DNA from: Niabella sp.
Lineage (GTDB): Bacteria; Bacteroidota; Bacteroidia; Chitinophagales; Chitinophagaceae
Reading direction: 5' to 3'
DNA length: 64,000 nucleotides
Assembly: GCA_017744715.1 (NCBI GenBank)
Contig: JAGIAT010000001.1
Span: 62,001-126,000, forward strand
The translations under genes and the position numbers were made by a program. The notes beneath the pieces were generated by a model, which ran no database searches, was not told the origin of the DNA, and saw only the letters and a program-made list of their open reading frames with translations. Positions 51,474 through 60,077 of the stretch are shown here, piece after piece; the first letter of the stretch is position 1; every line of letters starts with the position of its first letter.

Positions 51474-54400
51474 TTAAAAAGTAATATTTAAACCCACGTT
51501 GTAGATTTTTTGGATGGGGTAAAGTACATAATGAACACTTCTGGCCTCTACATCCATCAGGTCTGTGGACTGTTTGGTAAATAAATTATAGCCGTTTACA
51601 TACAGGCGGGCCTTATTGGCTTTGATCTTCCGTACCAGCATTTCGGGGAATGTATACCCGATTTCAATATGCTTTAATCTTGTAAGCTGGTTGCTTTTTT
51701 GCCAGTAGGTGGAGGTTTGCTGGTTGTTGGCTTTATTGGCCAGCGATAAGCGCGGGTAAGTAGCCGTTGCCCAGGTAGTTGGGTCTTCCGGAACAAAGCG
51801 CCCCAGGTGGTGTTTACGTACGGTGCCATTATCGTGGAACTCATACATGGCTTCTCCGCCGGGGTAAATATATCCGCCGCCCTGGCCGGTTAACAGGGCA
51901 CTGAAGTCGATGCCTTTGAACTCCAGGCTCAGGTTGATGCCGTATTGATAGGTAGGATCTGCATTGTTGCCCAGGTATACCTGGTCGTAATCATCAATAA
52001 CACCGTCGCCGTTGATGTCTTTGTATTTAATATCACCGGGTTTGGTTACCCCATAGGTTTGCCGGGGGCTTTTGTCGATCTCTTCCTGGGTTTGAAAAAG
52101 CCCTTCAGCAACCAATCCAAAAACAGGATCCAGCGGAAGTCCGGTTCTCATCTGGTAATCGTATAGTTTTTTTGCCTCACCTCTTTCAATAACCTTGTTC
52201 TTTGCCTGGGATAGAATGCCGGTAAACGAATAATTCAGTTGCCCGATTTTATCAGCATAGCCTACCCGTAAATCATAGCCTTTGTTTTCCACGATGGCAA
52301 TTGGCATATCCGGGAAGCGGATCCCCATCGTATAGGGCAGTTCGGGCTGTACCATAATCCGGCTGTTCCGCTCCATAAAATAATCTGCGGTGATGGATAT
52401 TTTATTATCGAAAAGTTGTGCATCTGCTCCGTAATTGGTTTTTCTTACCCGCTCCGGCTGCACATTATTGAGGGCAAATGCCTGTTCATTCCACCCGGTA
52501 TAGGACACGGCGGTGTTACCAAAATTAAGACCGCCCGTACTGGCATATTGTTGAAACCAGAGAAAGTATCCGCCGATATCATCCCATCCGGATAGCCCGT
52601 GCGATACGCGCAGTTTGAGCAAATTAACCACCGCGCTGTTTTTTAGGAATTGCTCTTTGGAGATCACCCATCCCAGCGAAGCTGCGGGAAAGACAGTATA
52701 CTTTGCCCATGGAGGCATTTGTTCCGATGCCTGGTACCCGATCGTAAAATCGGCCAGGTATTTTTCACGGAAGCCATAGGATACCCGTCCACTGTATCCT
52801 CGGTAAAGACGGGGCAGGTTTTCGTTGTTCTCCTGGCCTATTTCCCGTTGTACAAACCCGGCAAATGCAGTAATGGCGTGGTCTCCGAAGCTTCTGTCAT
52901 AATTCAGGGATGCCTCGTAGTTCAGCAGGCGGCGGTTATTGTTGTAGGAGCCACCGGTTCCCATTTGGGTATTGGATCCGGTTTCAATATACTTTAAGGT
53001 ATTGTTGCTGTTGTACTGGGGCGTTCTGGTACCATCTGCATTGAGTACGGTGGTGATCTGGTATACTTTAAAAGATTTACTGCGGTTGGTGGTTTGCTCG
53101 TAATAACTGTCAAATGATACGGATCCGGACACACGCAACCCTTTTGTAATAAAATCCAGTTCATGATTCAGCTTCAATGTGGCAAACATGTTGCGGGTAT
53201 AATAAAGGGAATATCCCTGGTAGTTGAGGAGGCCATAAGGATTGGAAGCATAGTCCTTTGTGCCGGCAAGCGTACCATCCGGAGTAAGGATGGGATGCGC
53301 ATTTGGCGGTGTTTTATACAGGGCCCGGAATACCCTTAGGGCGGCATCCGTCCGGTCTCCCGGAAAGGTTCGTTCTTCCTGCTTCCCGGAAAGATCCAGG
53401 GACATAGTAAAGCGTTTGTTTACGAAAACATCCAGGTTCGACCGGAGGGTCAGCAGCCTTGTTGAGGCATTCGTATTGTACTGGTTGATGGATTTATCTA
53501 CATTGTACAGACCATCGTTCCGGGTATATCCGGCGGATACAAAATATTTTGCATAGCGGTTTCCTCCGTCAATGTTTAAACTGTATCGCTGTTGTGTGGT
53601 GCTTTTTTTCAGATACCGGTTGTACCAGTCGATGTTCGGATAAAGGTAGGCGTCCAGCCCGGTAAGGGCTCCGTTTCTTGCTTCCAGGTATCTGGCAAGA
53701 TCTACATCATTATACAGCAAGGTTTGATCAGGATTGTCATTATGCATGGCTTCATTATAAAGCCGGGCATAGTCATAAGCGTCTAAAAATTCAGGTGTGG
53801 TGGTAGGGCTTTTGACACCGGTTCTTGCATTAAAGTTCACGCGTATTTTTCCTTCATGCCCTCTTTTCGTGGTGATCAGTACCATGCCATTTCCACCACG
53901 CATGCCATATTGGGCGGTGGCCGCTGCGTCTTTTAGTACGGTAATGGTTTCAATGTCGGAGGGGTCCAGCATTTCCATATCCCGCTCAATGCCGTCTACC
54001 AGTATTACCGGGCCTTTGGAACGAAGGGTTCTTTTTCCCCGCAACCACATAGAGGCGCTTTCACTTCCGGGTTCCCCGTTGTCCTGCATCACAAATAACC
54101 CGGGCAACATACCTGTTAATTTGTTCGCGTTTGAAAGAATGGCTCTGTTTTCAATAGCGCTTCCGTTTATTTGCGAAATGGCAGCGGTAACGGTTGCTTT
54201 CTTTTGCCGGCCATAAAGTATATTTACGTATTCCGTTTGATCTGCTGCCTGGTAGCGCTCGTTTAATTTAACGGTGATCTCTGTTTCTTCGTGTACGTTA
54301 ACGGATTGGGTTAAATAACCATCTCCGCTGAAGGTAAGCGTACCCGGGGAAGATGCCGGCAGGCGAAATCGTCCCTCATTATCGGTAACTGTTTTTTTGT

Positions 54401-54593
54401 TGGCCTCCTTCGACACAACAAGAACTTCCCTGAGCGGTTCGTTATTGGAGTTGACCACCGTTCCATGCACTACTACAGTGTGTGTTTGACTATAGCCTGT
54501 AGCTTTAAGAATAGTCAAACATACAAATAACGCAAAGGCATGCCTCAAAAGCGAAAGGAATGCTCCTTTTCGCAGCTCGTTTCCTGGTTTCAT
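51474..54593 (-). CDS. SusC/RagA family TonB-dependent receptor (pair 1, unusual plug motif)
   Basis: A 1039-aa receptor. Long N-terminal signal region (MKPGNELRKGAFLSLLRHAF...GYSQ), regulatory-like beta-domain (VVHGTVVNSNNEPLREVLVV), plug and barrel ending YNVGLNITF. The normally VVVVGYGTQKK-like plug entry reads YVNILYGRQKKATVTAAIS, while the later IETITVLKDAAATAQYGMRG is standard. First gene of the minus-strand operon; its promoter is probably within 54.6-54.75 kb but not recognised with confidence. Confidence 0.95.
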   Translation of the reverse strand: MKPGNELRKGAFLSLLRHAFALFVCLTILKATGYSQTHTVVVHGTVVNSNNEPLREVLVVSKEANKKTVTDNEGRFRLPASSPGTLTFSGDGYLTQSVNVHEETEITVKLNERYQAADQTEYVNILYGRQKKATVTAAISQINGSAIENRAILSNANKLTGMLPGLFVMQDNGEPGSESASMWLRGKRTLRSKGPVILVDGIERDMEMLDPSDIETITVLKDAAATAQYGMRGGNGMVLITTKRGHEGKIRVNFNARTGVKSPTTTPEFLDAYDYARLYNEAMHNDNPDQTLLYNDVDLARYLEARNGALTGLDAYLYPNIDWYNRYLKKSTTQQRYSLNIDGGNRYAKYFVSAGYTRNDGLYNVDKSINQYNTNASTRLLTLRSNLDVFVNKRFTMSLDLSGKQEERTFPGDRTDAALRVFRALYKTPPNAHPILTPDGTLAGTKDYASNPYGLLNYQGYSLYYTRNMFATLKLNHELDFITKGLRVSGSVSFDSYYEQTTNRSKSFKVYQITTVLNADGTRTPQYNSNNTLKYIETGSNTQMGTGGSYNNNRRLLNYEASLNYDRSFGDHAITAFAGFVQREIGQENNENLPRLYRGYSGRVSYGFREKYLADFTIGYQASEQMPPWAKYTVFPAASLGWVISKEQFLKNSAVVNLLKLRVSHGLSGWDDIGGYFLWFQQYASTGGLNFGNTAVSYTGWNEQAFALNNVQPERVRKTNYGADAQLFDNKISITADYFMERNSRIMVQPELPYTMGIRFPDMPIAIVENKGYDLRVGYADKIGQLNYSFTGILSQAKNKVIERGEAKKLYDYQMRTGLPLDPVFGLVAEGLFQTQEEIDKSPRQTYGVTKPGDIKYKDINGDGVIDDYDQVYLGNNADPTYQYGINLSLEFKGIDFSALLTGQGGGYIYPGGEAMYEFHDNGTVRKHHLGRFVPEDPTTWATATYPRLSLANKANNQQTSTYWQKSNQLTRLKHIEIGYTFPEMLVRKIKANKARLYVNGYNLFTKQSTDLMDVEARSVHYVLYPIQKIYNVGLNITF

Positions 54594-55171
54594 GAGTTAA
54601 GGGTTGATTCTTTTAAATGCGCAATCGTACAAAATCGTTATTGCAATCGTTGGTGTAAAAATAGAATAGGAAGTTATACAGACTACGATTATCTACGAAA
54701 ACGTTATAGGCGTATAGTAATGAATCTGCTCCTTTTTTTTTGATAAAGTTTTACGCTGCACTATTGAACACAGCTGAAGCATGCCCGTAATACAGAGCGG
54801 AAGAACATGATCCGTTCCTGCGCTGCGGTTTCGAAAATAGAAGGTCATTACCATGTTGGTTTTATAACGTACATCGAATACTGATGGCCACGTTACTAAA
54901 ACCTGTACTGCTGCATGGGTGTTTCGGGCACAGGTAGAATACCATAGGTAACATCCTGCAAAAACATTCGTTTCCTTTTGCGCTAACGTTTAAAAGCAAA
55001 CGCCGGTTGATACCGGTTTTGATGGAGGCGGGTCCGCGGATTCCCGTCTGCGCAGGGAATAGATACAAAAAACCGTTGTAATGCAACCGGGTCCTTAAGC
55101 GTTGAAGTAGCTTAAGCCTTTCAATTGCAGTACAACGGATCCTTGTAAAAAGACGGAGGATTTGCGCCCGG
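54594..55171. other. 578-bp spacer upstream of the Sus operon
   Basis: AT-rich near the SusC start, with AATCGTT twice (around 54632-54653) and, on the minus strand, a TATTTTTA -7-like element near 54660. Farther right is the hairpin CTTAAGC (55094-55100) / GCTTAAG (55110-55116) with a 9-nt loop. A 74-codon frame on the minus strand (54862-55086) has no features of a gene. No RNA gene recognised. Confidence 0.4.
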
Positions 55172-55603
55172 CTATTGCTTCCGCAGCAACAGCAGGTCTA
55201 CAGACCATTTACCGCTTCCTAAAAGCAGGATGCCAATGCCCAGGCCAATGGCCAGTAAATGGTATTCAAACCCTTCGCCCTTCTGATTGCCAAACCAGTT
55301 CATAAAGAAGCCGTGTTGCCAGTGATGTCCCATAACCACCGCCCCGGCCATCAGCAAAATCAGCAGGAGGGCCATCAGGCGGGTGCCAAACCCGGCGATT
55401 AAAAAAAGCGGGGCGATAAATTCGGTAAGAATAACTCCAATAGCCAACAACCAGGGCAGGCGGTAGTCTTGCTGCAGATGCATCAGCGTATTTTGAAAGT
55501 GTGTAACTTTTTGCCAGCCATGCGGCAGTATTACAAGGCCCAATGTTAAACGGAGTACAAGGGATGTAATGCCCGGGGTTTGATTGAGAATTTCCATGTT
55601 CAT
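55172..55603 (-). CDS. DoxX family membrane protein (paired with Crp-like regulator)
   Basis: A 143-aa four-helix membrane protein: SLVLRLTLGLVILPHGWQKV (the DoxX N-terminal mark), LLAIGVILTEFIAPLFLIAG, RLMALLLILLMAGAVVMGH, and LLAIGLGIGILLLGSG. It lies 84 bp downstream of the Crp-like gene at 55688-56272 on the same strand and is likely controlled by it. A second Crp-DoxX pair faces the opposite way at 56591-57662. Confidence 0.9.
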   Translation of the reverse strand: MNMEILNQTPGITSLVLRLTLGLVILPHGWQKVTHFQNTLMHLQQDYRLPWLLAIGVILTEFIAPLFLIAGFGTRLMALLLILLMAGAVVMGHHWQHGFFMNWFGNQKGEGFEYHLLAIGLGIGILLLGSGKWSVDLLLLRKQ

Positions 55604-55687
55604 TTTTTTAAGTGATCAAAAAAGCAAAACTGCCATTTGCTGCATTCAAAAAAAATGAAGCCGTACAGGAAAAATGCTTGAACTGGT

Positions 55688-56272
55688 TTAAGATTTTTTG
55701 CGCGCGATGTTATGCCGGATCTTGCTGAGAAATTCAGCAGACATGCCCAGGTATGCAGCCAGCTGGTATTGGGGCACACGGCTGCTGATTTCGGGATACC
55801 GGGCTGCAAACTCAAGGTAGCGCTGTTCTGCGGGTTGACTCATGGCAGCGATGACCCTTTTTTGCAGCATAATAAAACTGCGCTGGTAAAGCATGCGGAA
55901 AAAACGCTCCAGTTGTGGAATGTGCTGGTAAAGCGCGTCAAGCCCCGGCCGGTCGATCTGTAATACCGTTGTAGCTTCAAGCGCTTCGATGTTGAACTGC
56001 GAAGGCGTGTTGAATAAAAAGCTTTCATTATCGTTCAGCCACCAGCCTTCAATGCCAAACTGGATGATATATTCCTGGCCGTTGTCGTTGGTAAAATAGG
56101 AACGAAGGCATCCTTTTGTTACAAAACTTAAATACCGGCAGAGATCACCTTCCTGTACCAGGAACTGCCTGCGTTTTATATTTTTCTGTTGAAATCCTTC
56201 AGCAATCAGCAGTTCTTCCGCTTTTGTTAAGGGAACCAGGGCTTTTATATGCTGTATTAACAACGTGTGCAT
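55688..56272 (-). CDS. Crp/Fnr-type transcriptional regulator (left of mirrored pair)
   Basis: A 194-aa protein with a cyclic-nucleotide-binding-like fold: RRQFLVQEGDLCRYLSFVTK, then GCLRSYFTNDNGQEYIIQFG and a helix with MLYQRSFIMLQKRVIAAMSQ. A C-terminal HTH of the short Bacteroidota type follows (VPQYQLAAYLGMSAEFLSKI). Effector-binding residues of true CRP are not conserved and no Cys cluster of FNR is present, so the signal is unknown. Confidence 0.9.
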   Translation of the reverse strand: MHTLLIQHIKALVPLTKAEELLIAEGFQQKNIKRRQFLVQEGDLCRYLSFVTKGCLRSYFTNDNGQEYIIQFGIEGWWLNDNESFLFNTPSQFNIEALEATTVLQIDRPGLDALYQHIPQLERFFRMLYQRSFIMLQKRVIAAMSQPAEQRYLEFAARYPEISSRVPQYQLAAYLGMSAEFLSKIRHNIARKKS

Positions 56273-56369
56273 ATCCAGTTATTCTTATTGTGGGTTTAAT
56301 TTTGAAGGGATCCCGGTTCTAAAGATAACGGATTTCTGTTCGGCAGTAACCTGTTGAAAAAACAGGGAG

Positions 56370-56486
56370 CAATTCAAATTTTCGCGGTATTTGAACTACA
56401 TAGTGGTATAGACTACATAGCGTTTCACATAGAATAGCGATGTGGTTCAAATTAAAATAGTAAGCCGAATGCGGAAATTTGAATTG
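56370..56486. repeat. 117-bp nested inverted-repeat element between two Crp-like genes
   Basis: CAATTCAAATTTTCGC (56370-56385) and GCGGAAATTTGAATTG (56471-56486) are inverted copies with one mismatch in 16. Inside, ATTTGAAC (56389-56396) and GTTCAAAT (56445-56452) form a second inverted pair, and ACTACATAG occurs twice (56395-56403 and 56412-56420). Thus the half-site ATTTGAAY appears four times in alternating orientation. It may be a compound operator for the two regulators, or a MITE-like element; no target-site duplication is visible. Confidence 0.6.
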
Positions 56487-56590
56487 TACCCGGGCGATAC
56501 GGCCGTTGTTAACATGATACGGCGTATTTTTAACCCGGATAAAAACAGTGCCTGCAGCACTATTGATGGTTAAAACTACAGCGGGTATTC

Positions 56591-57157
56591 ATGGAACAGA
56601 TCCGGATGCTTTTTGAACAGAACGTGCAGCTGAGTGATGCCGACTGGGATTTTTTTGCTTCAAAACTGGTACGGCGGCCATTCCGTAAAAAAAAATTGTT
56701 GTTAAAGACCGGCCAAACCGAACATTATTTATCGTTTATCGAAAAAGGAGCGGTTCGGTTTTATATCGACCGGGAAGATCGGGAACTTACCTTTGCTTTT
56801 GCCTTTGCCAATGGATTTGTAAGCGGTTACGACTCTTTCCTTACCCGGTTGCCTTCCGGGTACCACATCGAAACACTTACGGAAACGGTTCTTTGGCAGC
56901 TTACTTATGAAGATCTTCAGACCGTATACCGGCAAACCGCCGTTGGCAATGCGATCGGGCGGTACGCGGGAGAAGAGCTGTTCCTGAAAAAATCCCGGCG
57001 GGAGCTGTCACTACTCAACGAAACGGCGGAACAACGGTACCTGAAGCTTTTTACAGAGCAACCGGAGCTGCTGCAAAAGATTCCTTTAAAATATATTGCC
57101 TCGTATATTGGCATTACGCCTCAGGCATTAAGCCGTATCCGCAGGCGGATTTATTAA
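56591..57157 (+). CDS. Crp/Fnr-type transcriptional regulator (right of mirrored pair)
   Basis: A 188-aa regulator of the same group: RKKKLLLKTGQTEHYLSFIE, then KGAVRFYIDREDRELTFAFA, LLNETAEQRYLKLFTEQPEL and HTH IPLKYIASYIGITPQALSRI. It is clearly paralogous in layout to the gene at 55688 but distant in sequence. It starts 105 bp right of the inverted-repeat element and is followed after 52 bp by a DoxX-like gene. Effector unknown. Confidence 0.9.
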   Translation: MEQIRMLFEQNVQLSDADWDFFASKLVRRPFRKKKLLLKTGQTEHYLSFIEKGAVRFYIDREDRELTFAFAFANGFVSGYDSFLTRLPSGYHIETLTETVLWQLTYEDLQTVYRQTAVGNAIGRYAGEELFLKKSRRELSLLNETAEQRYLKLFTEQPELLQKIPLKYIASYIGITPQALSRIRRRIY

Positions 57158-57209
57158 TCCAGGTTCATTGTTTTGCGGTACAGACGGTGAGAACTTTGCA
57201 TAAAAAAAC

Positions 57210-57662
57210 ATGAAACCCTTACTTGTATTACTGGTCACATTTGCAATAAGCGCCGTTATCACCACATACACACACCGGCCCGGCGCCTGGGCCCTGTCTG
57301 CCCGCATCGCTATGGCTGTAATGCTGGTGTTTACGGCAACCGGGCATTTTACCTTCACAAAAGGTATGTCAATGATGCTGCCGGCGTTTATCCCCGCAAA
57401 GGCAGCGCTTGTATACAGCACCGGGGTGCTTGAAATAGCGGCCGCTGTAGCCCTGCTCATTCCTGGGCTAAGGTTGCCTGCGGCCTGGTTCCTGATCCTG
57501 TTCCTGGTGTTGCTGCTTCCGGCAAATGTATATGCGGCGTTGAAGCATATTGATTACCAGAAAGCCTCGTTTAACGGAAGCGGACCAGCCTATTTATGGT
57601 TTCGGGTACCGCTGCAGTTATTTTTTATTGCCTGGATTTACCTGTCTGCAATAAAGGCATAA
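57210..57662 (+). CDS. DoxX-like membrane protein (right of mirrored pair)
   Basis: A 150-aa protein with four hydrophobic helices (LLVLLVTFAISAVITTYT, ALSARIAMAVMLVFTATGHF, AALVYSTGVLEIAAAVALLI, LPAAWFLILFLVLLLPANVY) and a fifth hydrophobic C-terminal stretch. The TGHFTF and VYAALKHIDY parts are typical of DoxX-like proteins. Only general resemblance to the left DoxX, so the two pairs are not a recent duplication. Confidence 0.85.
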   Translation: MKPLLVLLVTFAISAVITTYTHRPGAWALSARIAMAVMLVFTATGHFTFTKGMSMMLPAFIPAKAALVYSTGVLEIAAAVALLIPGLRLPAAWFLILFLVLLLPANVYAALKHIDYQKASFNGSGPAYLWFRVPLQLFFIAWIYLSAIKA

Positions 57663-57701
57663 ATGTTTTAGTTTTGTATACGCTGCAGGTTCCGGCGGCG
57701 A

Positions 57702-58454
57702 ATGAACATTCAGGTTATGAAACTTCAGATTACAAAAACAACATTGGATGCAATTGAGCCCTTCAGGGTCCTTTTCCTGAATGAAGGCGGCTTTCAGTTT
57801 GTGTGTAATAAGTGCCACCTGTATGGCTGGGCCGATACGTATCTTTTTACTGTTGACGGAATCAATGCGGGGTATGGAGCCGTATGGGGATCGGATAAAC
57901 GCGAAGACCGGGATACCATTTTTGAATTTTACCTGCAGCCTCCTTACCGGGGAATGGCCAGCCGCATTTTCAGAGAGTTTCAGCGGACCAGTAATACACT
58001 ACAGGTAGAAAGCCAGACCAACGACCCGTTGCTTACTGCCATGCTGTATGAAACCACGCGGAATATTTATGCAGAAGCGATCCTTTTTGAGGAGCAGTAT
58101 ACTACCCGGCTGGCGGTACCCGGTGTTGCATTCCGCAAGCGGAAGACCACGGATGATATGGGTGATGATGACAGCACGCATGTATTGGTACGGGATGACG
58201 TAATTGTTGCCAGTGGCGGGTTAATGCTGAATTACAATATTCCGTATGCAGATATCTATATGCAGGTAAAAGAGCCGTTTCGCGGGCTGGGATTGGGTGC
58301 ATTGATCGTACAGGAATTAAAAAAGGAAGCCTGCCACATGGGCCGGGTGCCGGCGGCGCGGTGTAACATTGAAAACCTGGCGTCCAAGGCCACGCTGTTA
58401 AAAGCAGGGTTTCGTATTTGCGGCTTCCGCATTAGGGGTACTATTAAACAATAG
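57702..58454 (+). CDS. GNAT family N-acetyltransferase
   Basis: A 250-aa protein; a start at 57717 (MKLQITKTTLDAI) is equally possible. The C-terminal part (about 150-250) is the GNAT fold with the acetyl-CoA loop in EPFRGLGLGALIVQELKKEA (R/Q-x-x-G-x-G/A type) and CNIENLASKATLLKAGF. The N-terminal half (LFLNEGGFQFVCNKCHLYGW) is poorly conserved and may be a degenerate second GNAT domain. Substrate unknown. It precedes the AraC-type gene by 8 bp, so the two are likely cotranscribed. Confidence 0.85.
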   Translation: MNIQVMKLQITKTTLDAIEPFRVLFLNEGGFQFVCNKCHLYGWADTYLFTVDGINAGYGAVWGSDKREDRDTIFEFYLQPPYRGMASRIFREFQRTSNTLQVESQTNDPLLTAMLYETTRNIYAEAILFEEQYTTRLAVPGVAFRKRKTTDDMGDDDSTHVLVRDDVIVASGGLMLNYNIPYADIYMQVKEPFRGLGLGALIVQELKKEACHMGRVPAARCNIENLASKATLLKAGFRICGFRIRGTIKQ

Positions 58455-58462
58455 CGGGCATT

Positions 58463-59275
58463 ATGATCTATCAAACATTTTCACCGGGGGAAGACCTGGA
58501 TGCCTTTATAAAATGTTACTGGACGCTGGAAAGCGCAGCAGCATCACCGCAGCGTCAACGGATCGTACCGGATGGCTGCATGGAAATGATCTTTCATTAT
58601 GGCGATCTGTACAGGCAGTATACGGATCAGGACCATTATATTATACAACCCCGGTGTTTTGTGATTGGTCAGCTCACGCGGCCACTTGAAATTGAGCCTG
58701 CCGGCGCAACAGGTATTTTTGCCGTGCGTTTCCGGCCGGAAGGGTTTATTCCTTTTGCTACCTTACCCGTAAAAGAAATGGAAAACAGGGCCATTGCAAC
58801 CACCGTGCTGTTTGCAGCTGCCGGCCGCCAGCTAAACCAGCATATATTAAAGGCCGGAACAACCGCTGAACGTATTTCGATAACGGAAACCTTTTTGCGG
58901 AAACAGCTGGCAGATCAAAGAACGATTGACCGCGTTTCCAAACAAACGGTTGAAATGATCCTGTCGGCAAATGGCCGTTGTGCTGTTGATCAGCTTTCCG
59001 GGCAATTACAAATAAACCGCCGGCAATTGGAACGGAAGTTTGCCACGATGATCGGGCTTAGCCCCAAACAACTTTCCCGGATCGTTCGCATGCAAACCGT
59101 ACTGCGCCTGTTGCTGAACAAGCAATATGACAATCTTACCCGTCTTGCCTATGAAGGGAACTATTATGACCAGGCGCATTTTATCCGGGACTTCCGGGCA
59201 TTTACCGGTAAAACACCCGGCGATTTTTACGGCAGTAACCTGCAACTCTCGGCATTGTTCTATGGCGTGGAATAG
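58463..59275 (+). CDS. AraC family regulator with DUF6597 N-terminal domain
   Basis: A 270-aa protein. Residues 1-130: DUF6597-type sensing domain with FIKCYWTLE, RIVPDGCMEMIFHYGD and GIFAVRFRPEGFIPF. Residues 155-265: AraC DNA-binding domain with QLSGQLQINRRQLERKFATM and GLSPKQLSRIVRMQ, then YYDQAHFIRDFRAFTGKTPG (the classic second helix pair). Ligand and target unknown; cotranscribed with the GNAT gene. Confidence 0.92.
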   Translation: MIYQTFSPGEDLDAFIKCYWTLESAAASPQRQRIVPDGCMEMIFHYGDLYRQYTDQDHYIIQPRCFVIGQLTRPLEIEPAGATGIFAVRFRPEGFIPFATLPVKEMENRAIATTVLFAAAGRQLNQHILKAGTTAERISITETFLRKQLADQRTIDRVSKQTVEMILSANGRCAVDQLSGQLQINRRQLERKFATMIGLSPKQLSRIVRMQTVLRLLLNKQYDNLTRLAYEGNYYDQAHFIRDFRAFTGKTPGDFYGSNLQLSALFYGVE

Positions 59276-59342
59276 CTTGTCGCATTTTTACAATTCCTGC
59301 CTCCCAATACCGGTTAGCTTTGTTCCTGTAAAATGATGACCG

Positions 59343-59822
59343 ATGTATTATAAAATAAAAACCTTACTGATCCCCGCAGTTTTTTTTCTTTGCTGCTGGA
59401 AAGCAGCTACCCACCCGCAGATCCGCAGTGCCGAATGGCTGCTGGGTACCTGGGAGCACCGCCCTGCCCCGGGAAAAAGCATCTATGAAACATGGACCCG
59501 ATCCGGGGATACCGTTCTGTGGGGGAAAAGCTATATGCTTAAAGAAAAAGATACCCTGGTATTTGAAACCGTAAAGCTGGTGCAAAACGAAGGACGGTTG
59601 TTGTATATAGCTACAGTACAACGGCAGAATAATGGCGCGCCTGTATCATTTGTCTCAAAAAAAATATCGGATACCGAACTGGTATTTGAAAATCCCGAAC
59701 ATGATTTTCCCCAAAAGATCCGGTATATGCGCATCGGGGCCGACTCACTGGTGGCAGAAATTTCAGGAACCAAAAACGGAACCGAGCGGAAGCAGTCCTT
59801 TCCGATGAAACGGATGCATTAA
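59343..59822 (+). CDS. DUF6265 family secreted protein
   Basis: A 159-aa protein with a hydrophobic signal sequence (LLIPAVFFLCCWKAATHP). The mature part has SAEWLLGTWEHRPAPGKSIY, then WTRSGDTVLWGKSYM, FVSKKISDTELVFENPEHDF and PQKIRYMRIG, matching DUF6265, a lipocalin-like small beta-barrel. No catalytic residues are known. Stands alone. Confidence 0.75.
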   Translation: MYYKIKTLLIPAVFFLCCWKAATHPQIRSAEWLLGTWEHRPAPGKSIYETWTRSGDTVLWGKSYMLKEKDTLVFETVKLVQNEGRLLYIATVQRQNNGAPVSFVSKKISDTELVFENPEHDFPQKIRYMRIGADSLVAEISGTKNGTERKQSFPMKRMH

Positions 59823-60077
59823 GCCCATACCTGATCCGGTATTTTCCGGATGTTGCAAACAAATGGTGAACAAGATGTCTGCCCTTCCATATTCGCTGAT
59901 TTGCGGAGGTGAGCATGATGGCAACAACGAGAACGGTGTCTTCAGATTTTTCCTGATACAGGAATGCAGCGATTTTTTTGTAAATTCGGGAAATGCATGA
60001 CAGGGGAGGTACTGCGGGGAACAATACCGGCTCCGGCTTTTCCTGTTTTTATTGTAACGGACAAATCGCATCAGGTT

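Noticed and set aside
54862..55086. 74-codon minus-strand frame in the spacer upstream of the Sus operon
   Set aside because: No recognisable features; short and isolated in AT/GC-mixed intergenic DNA.
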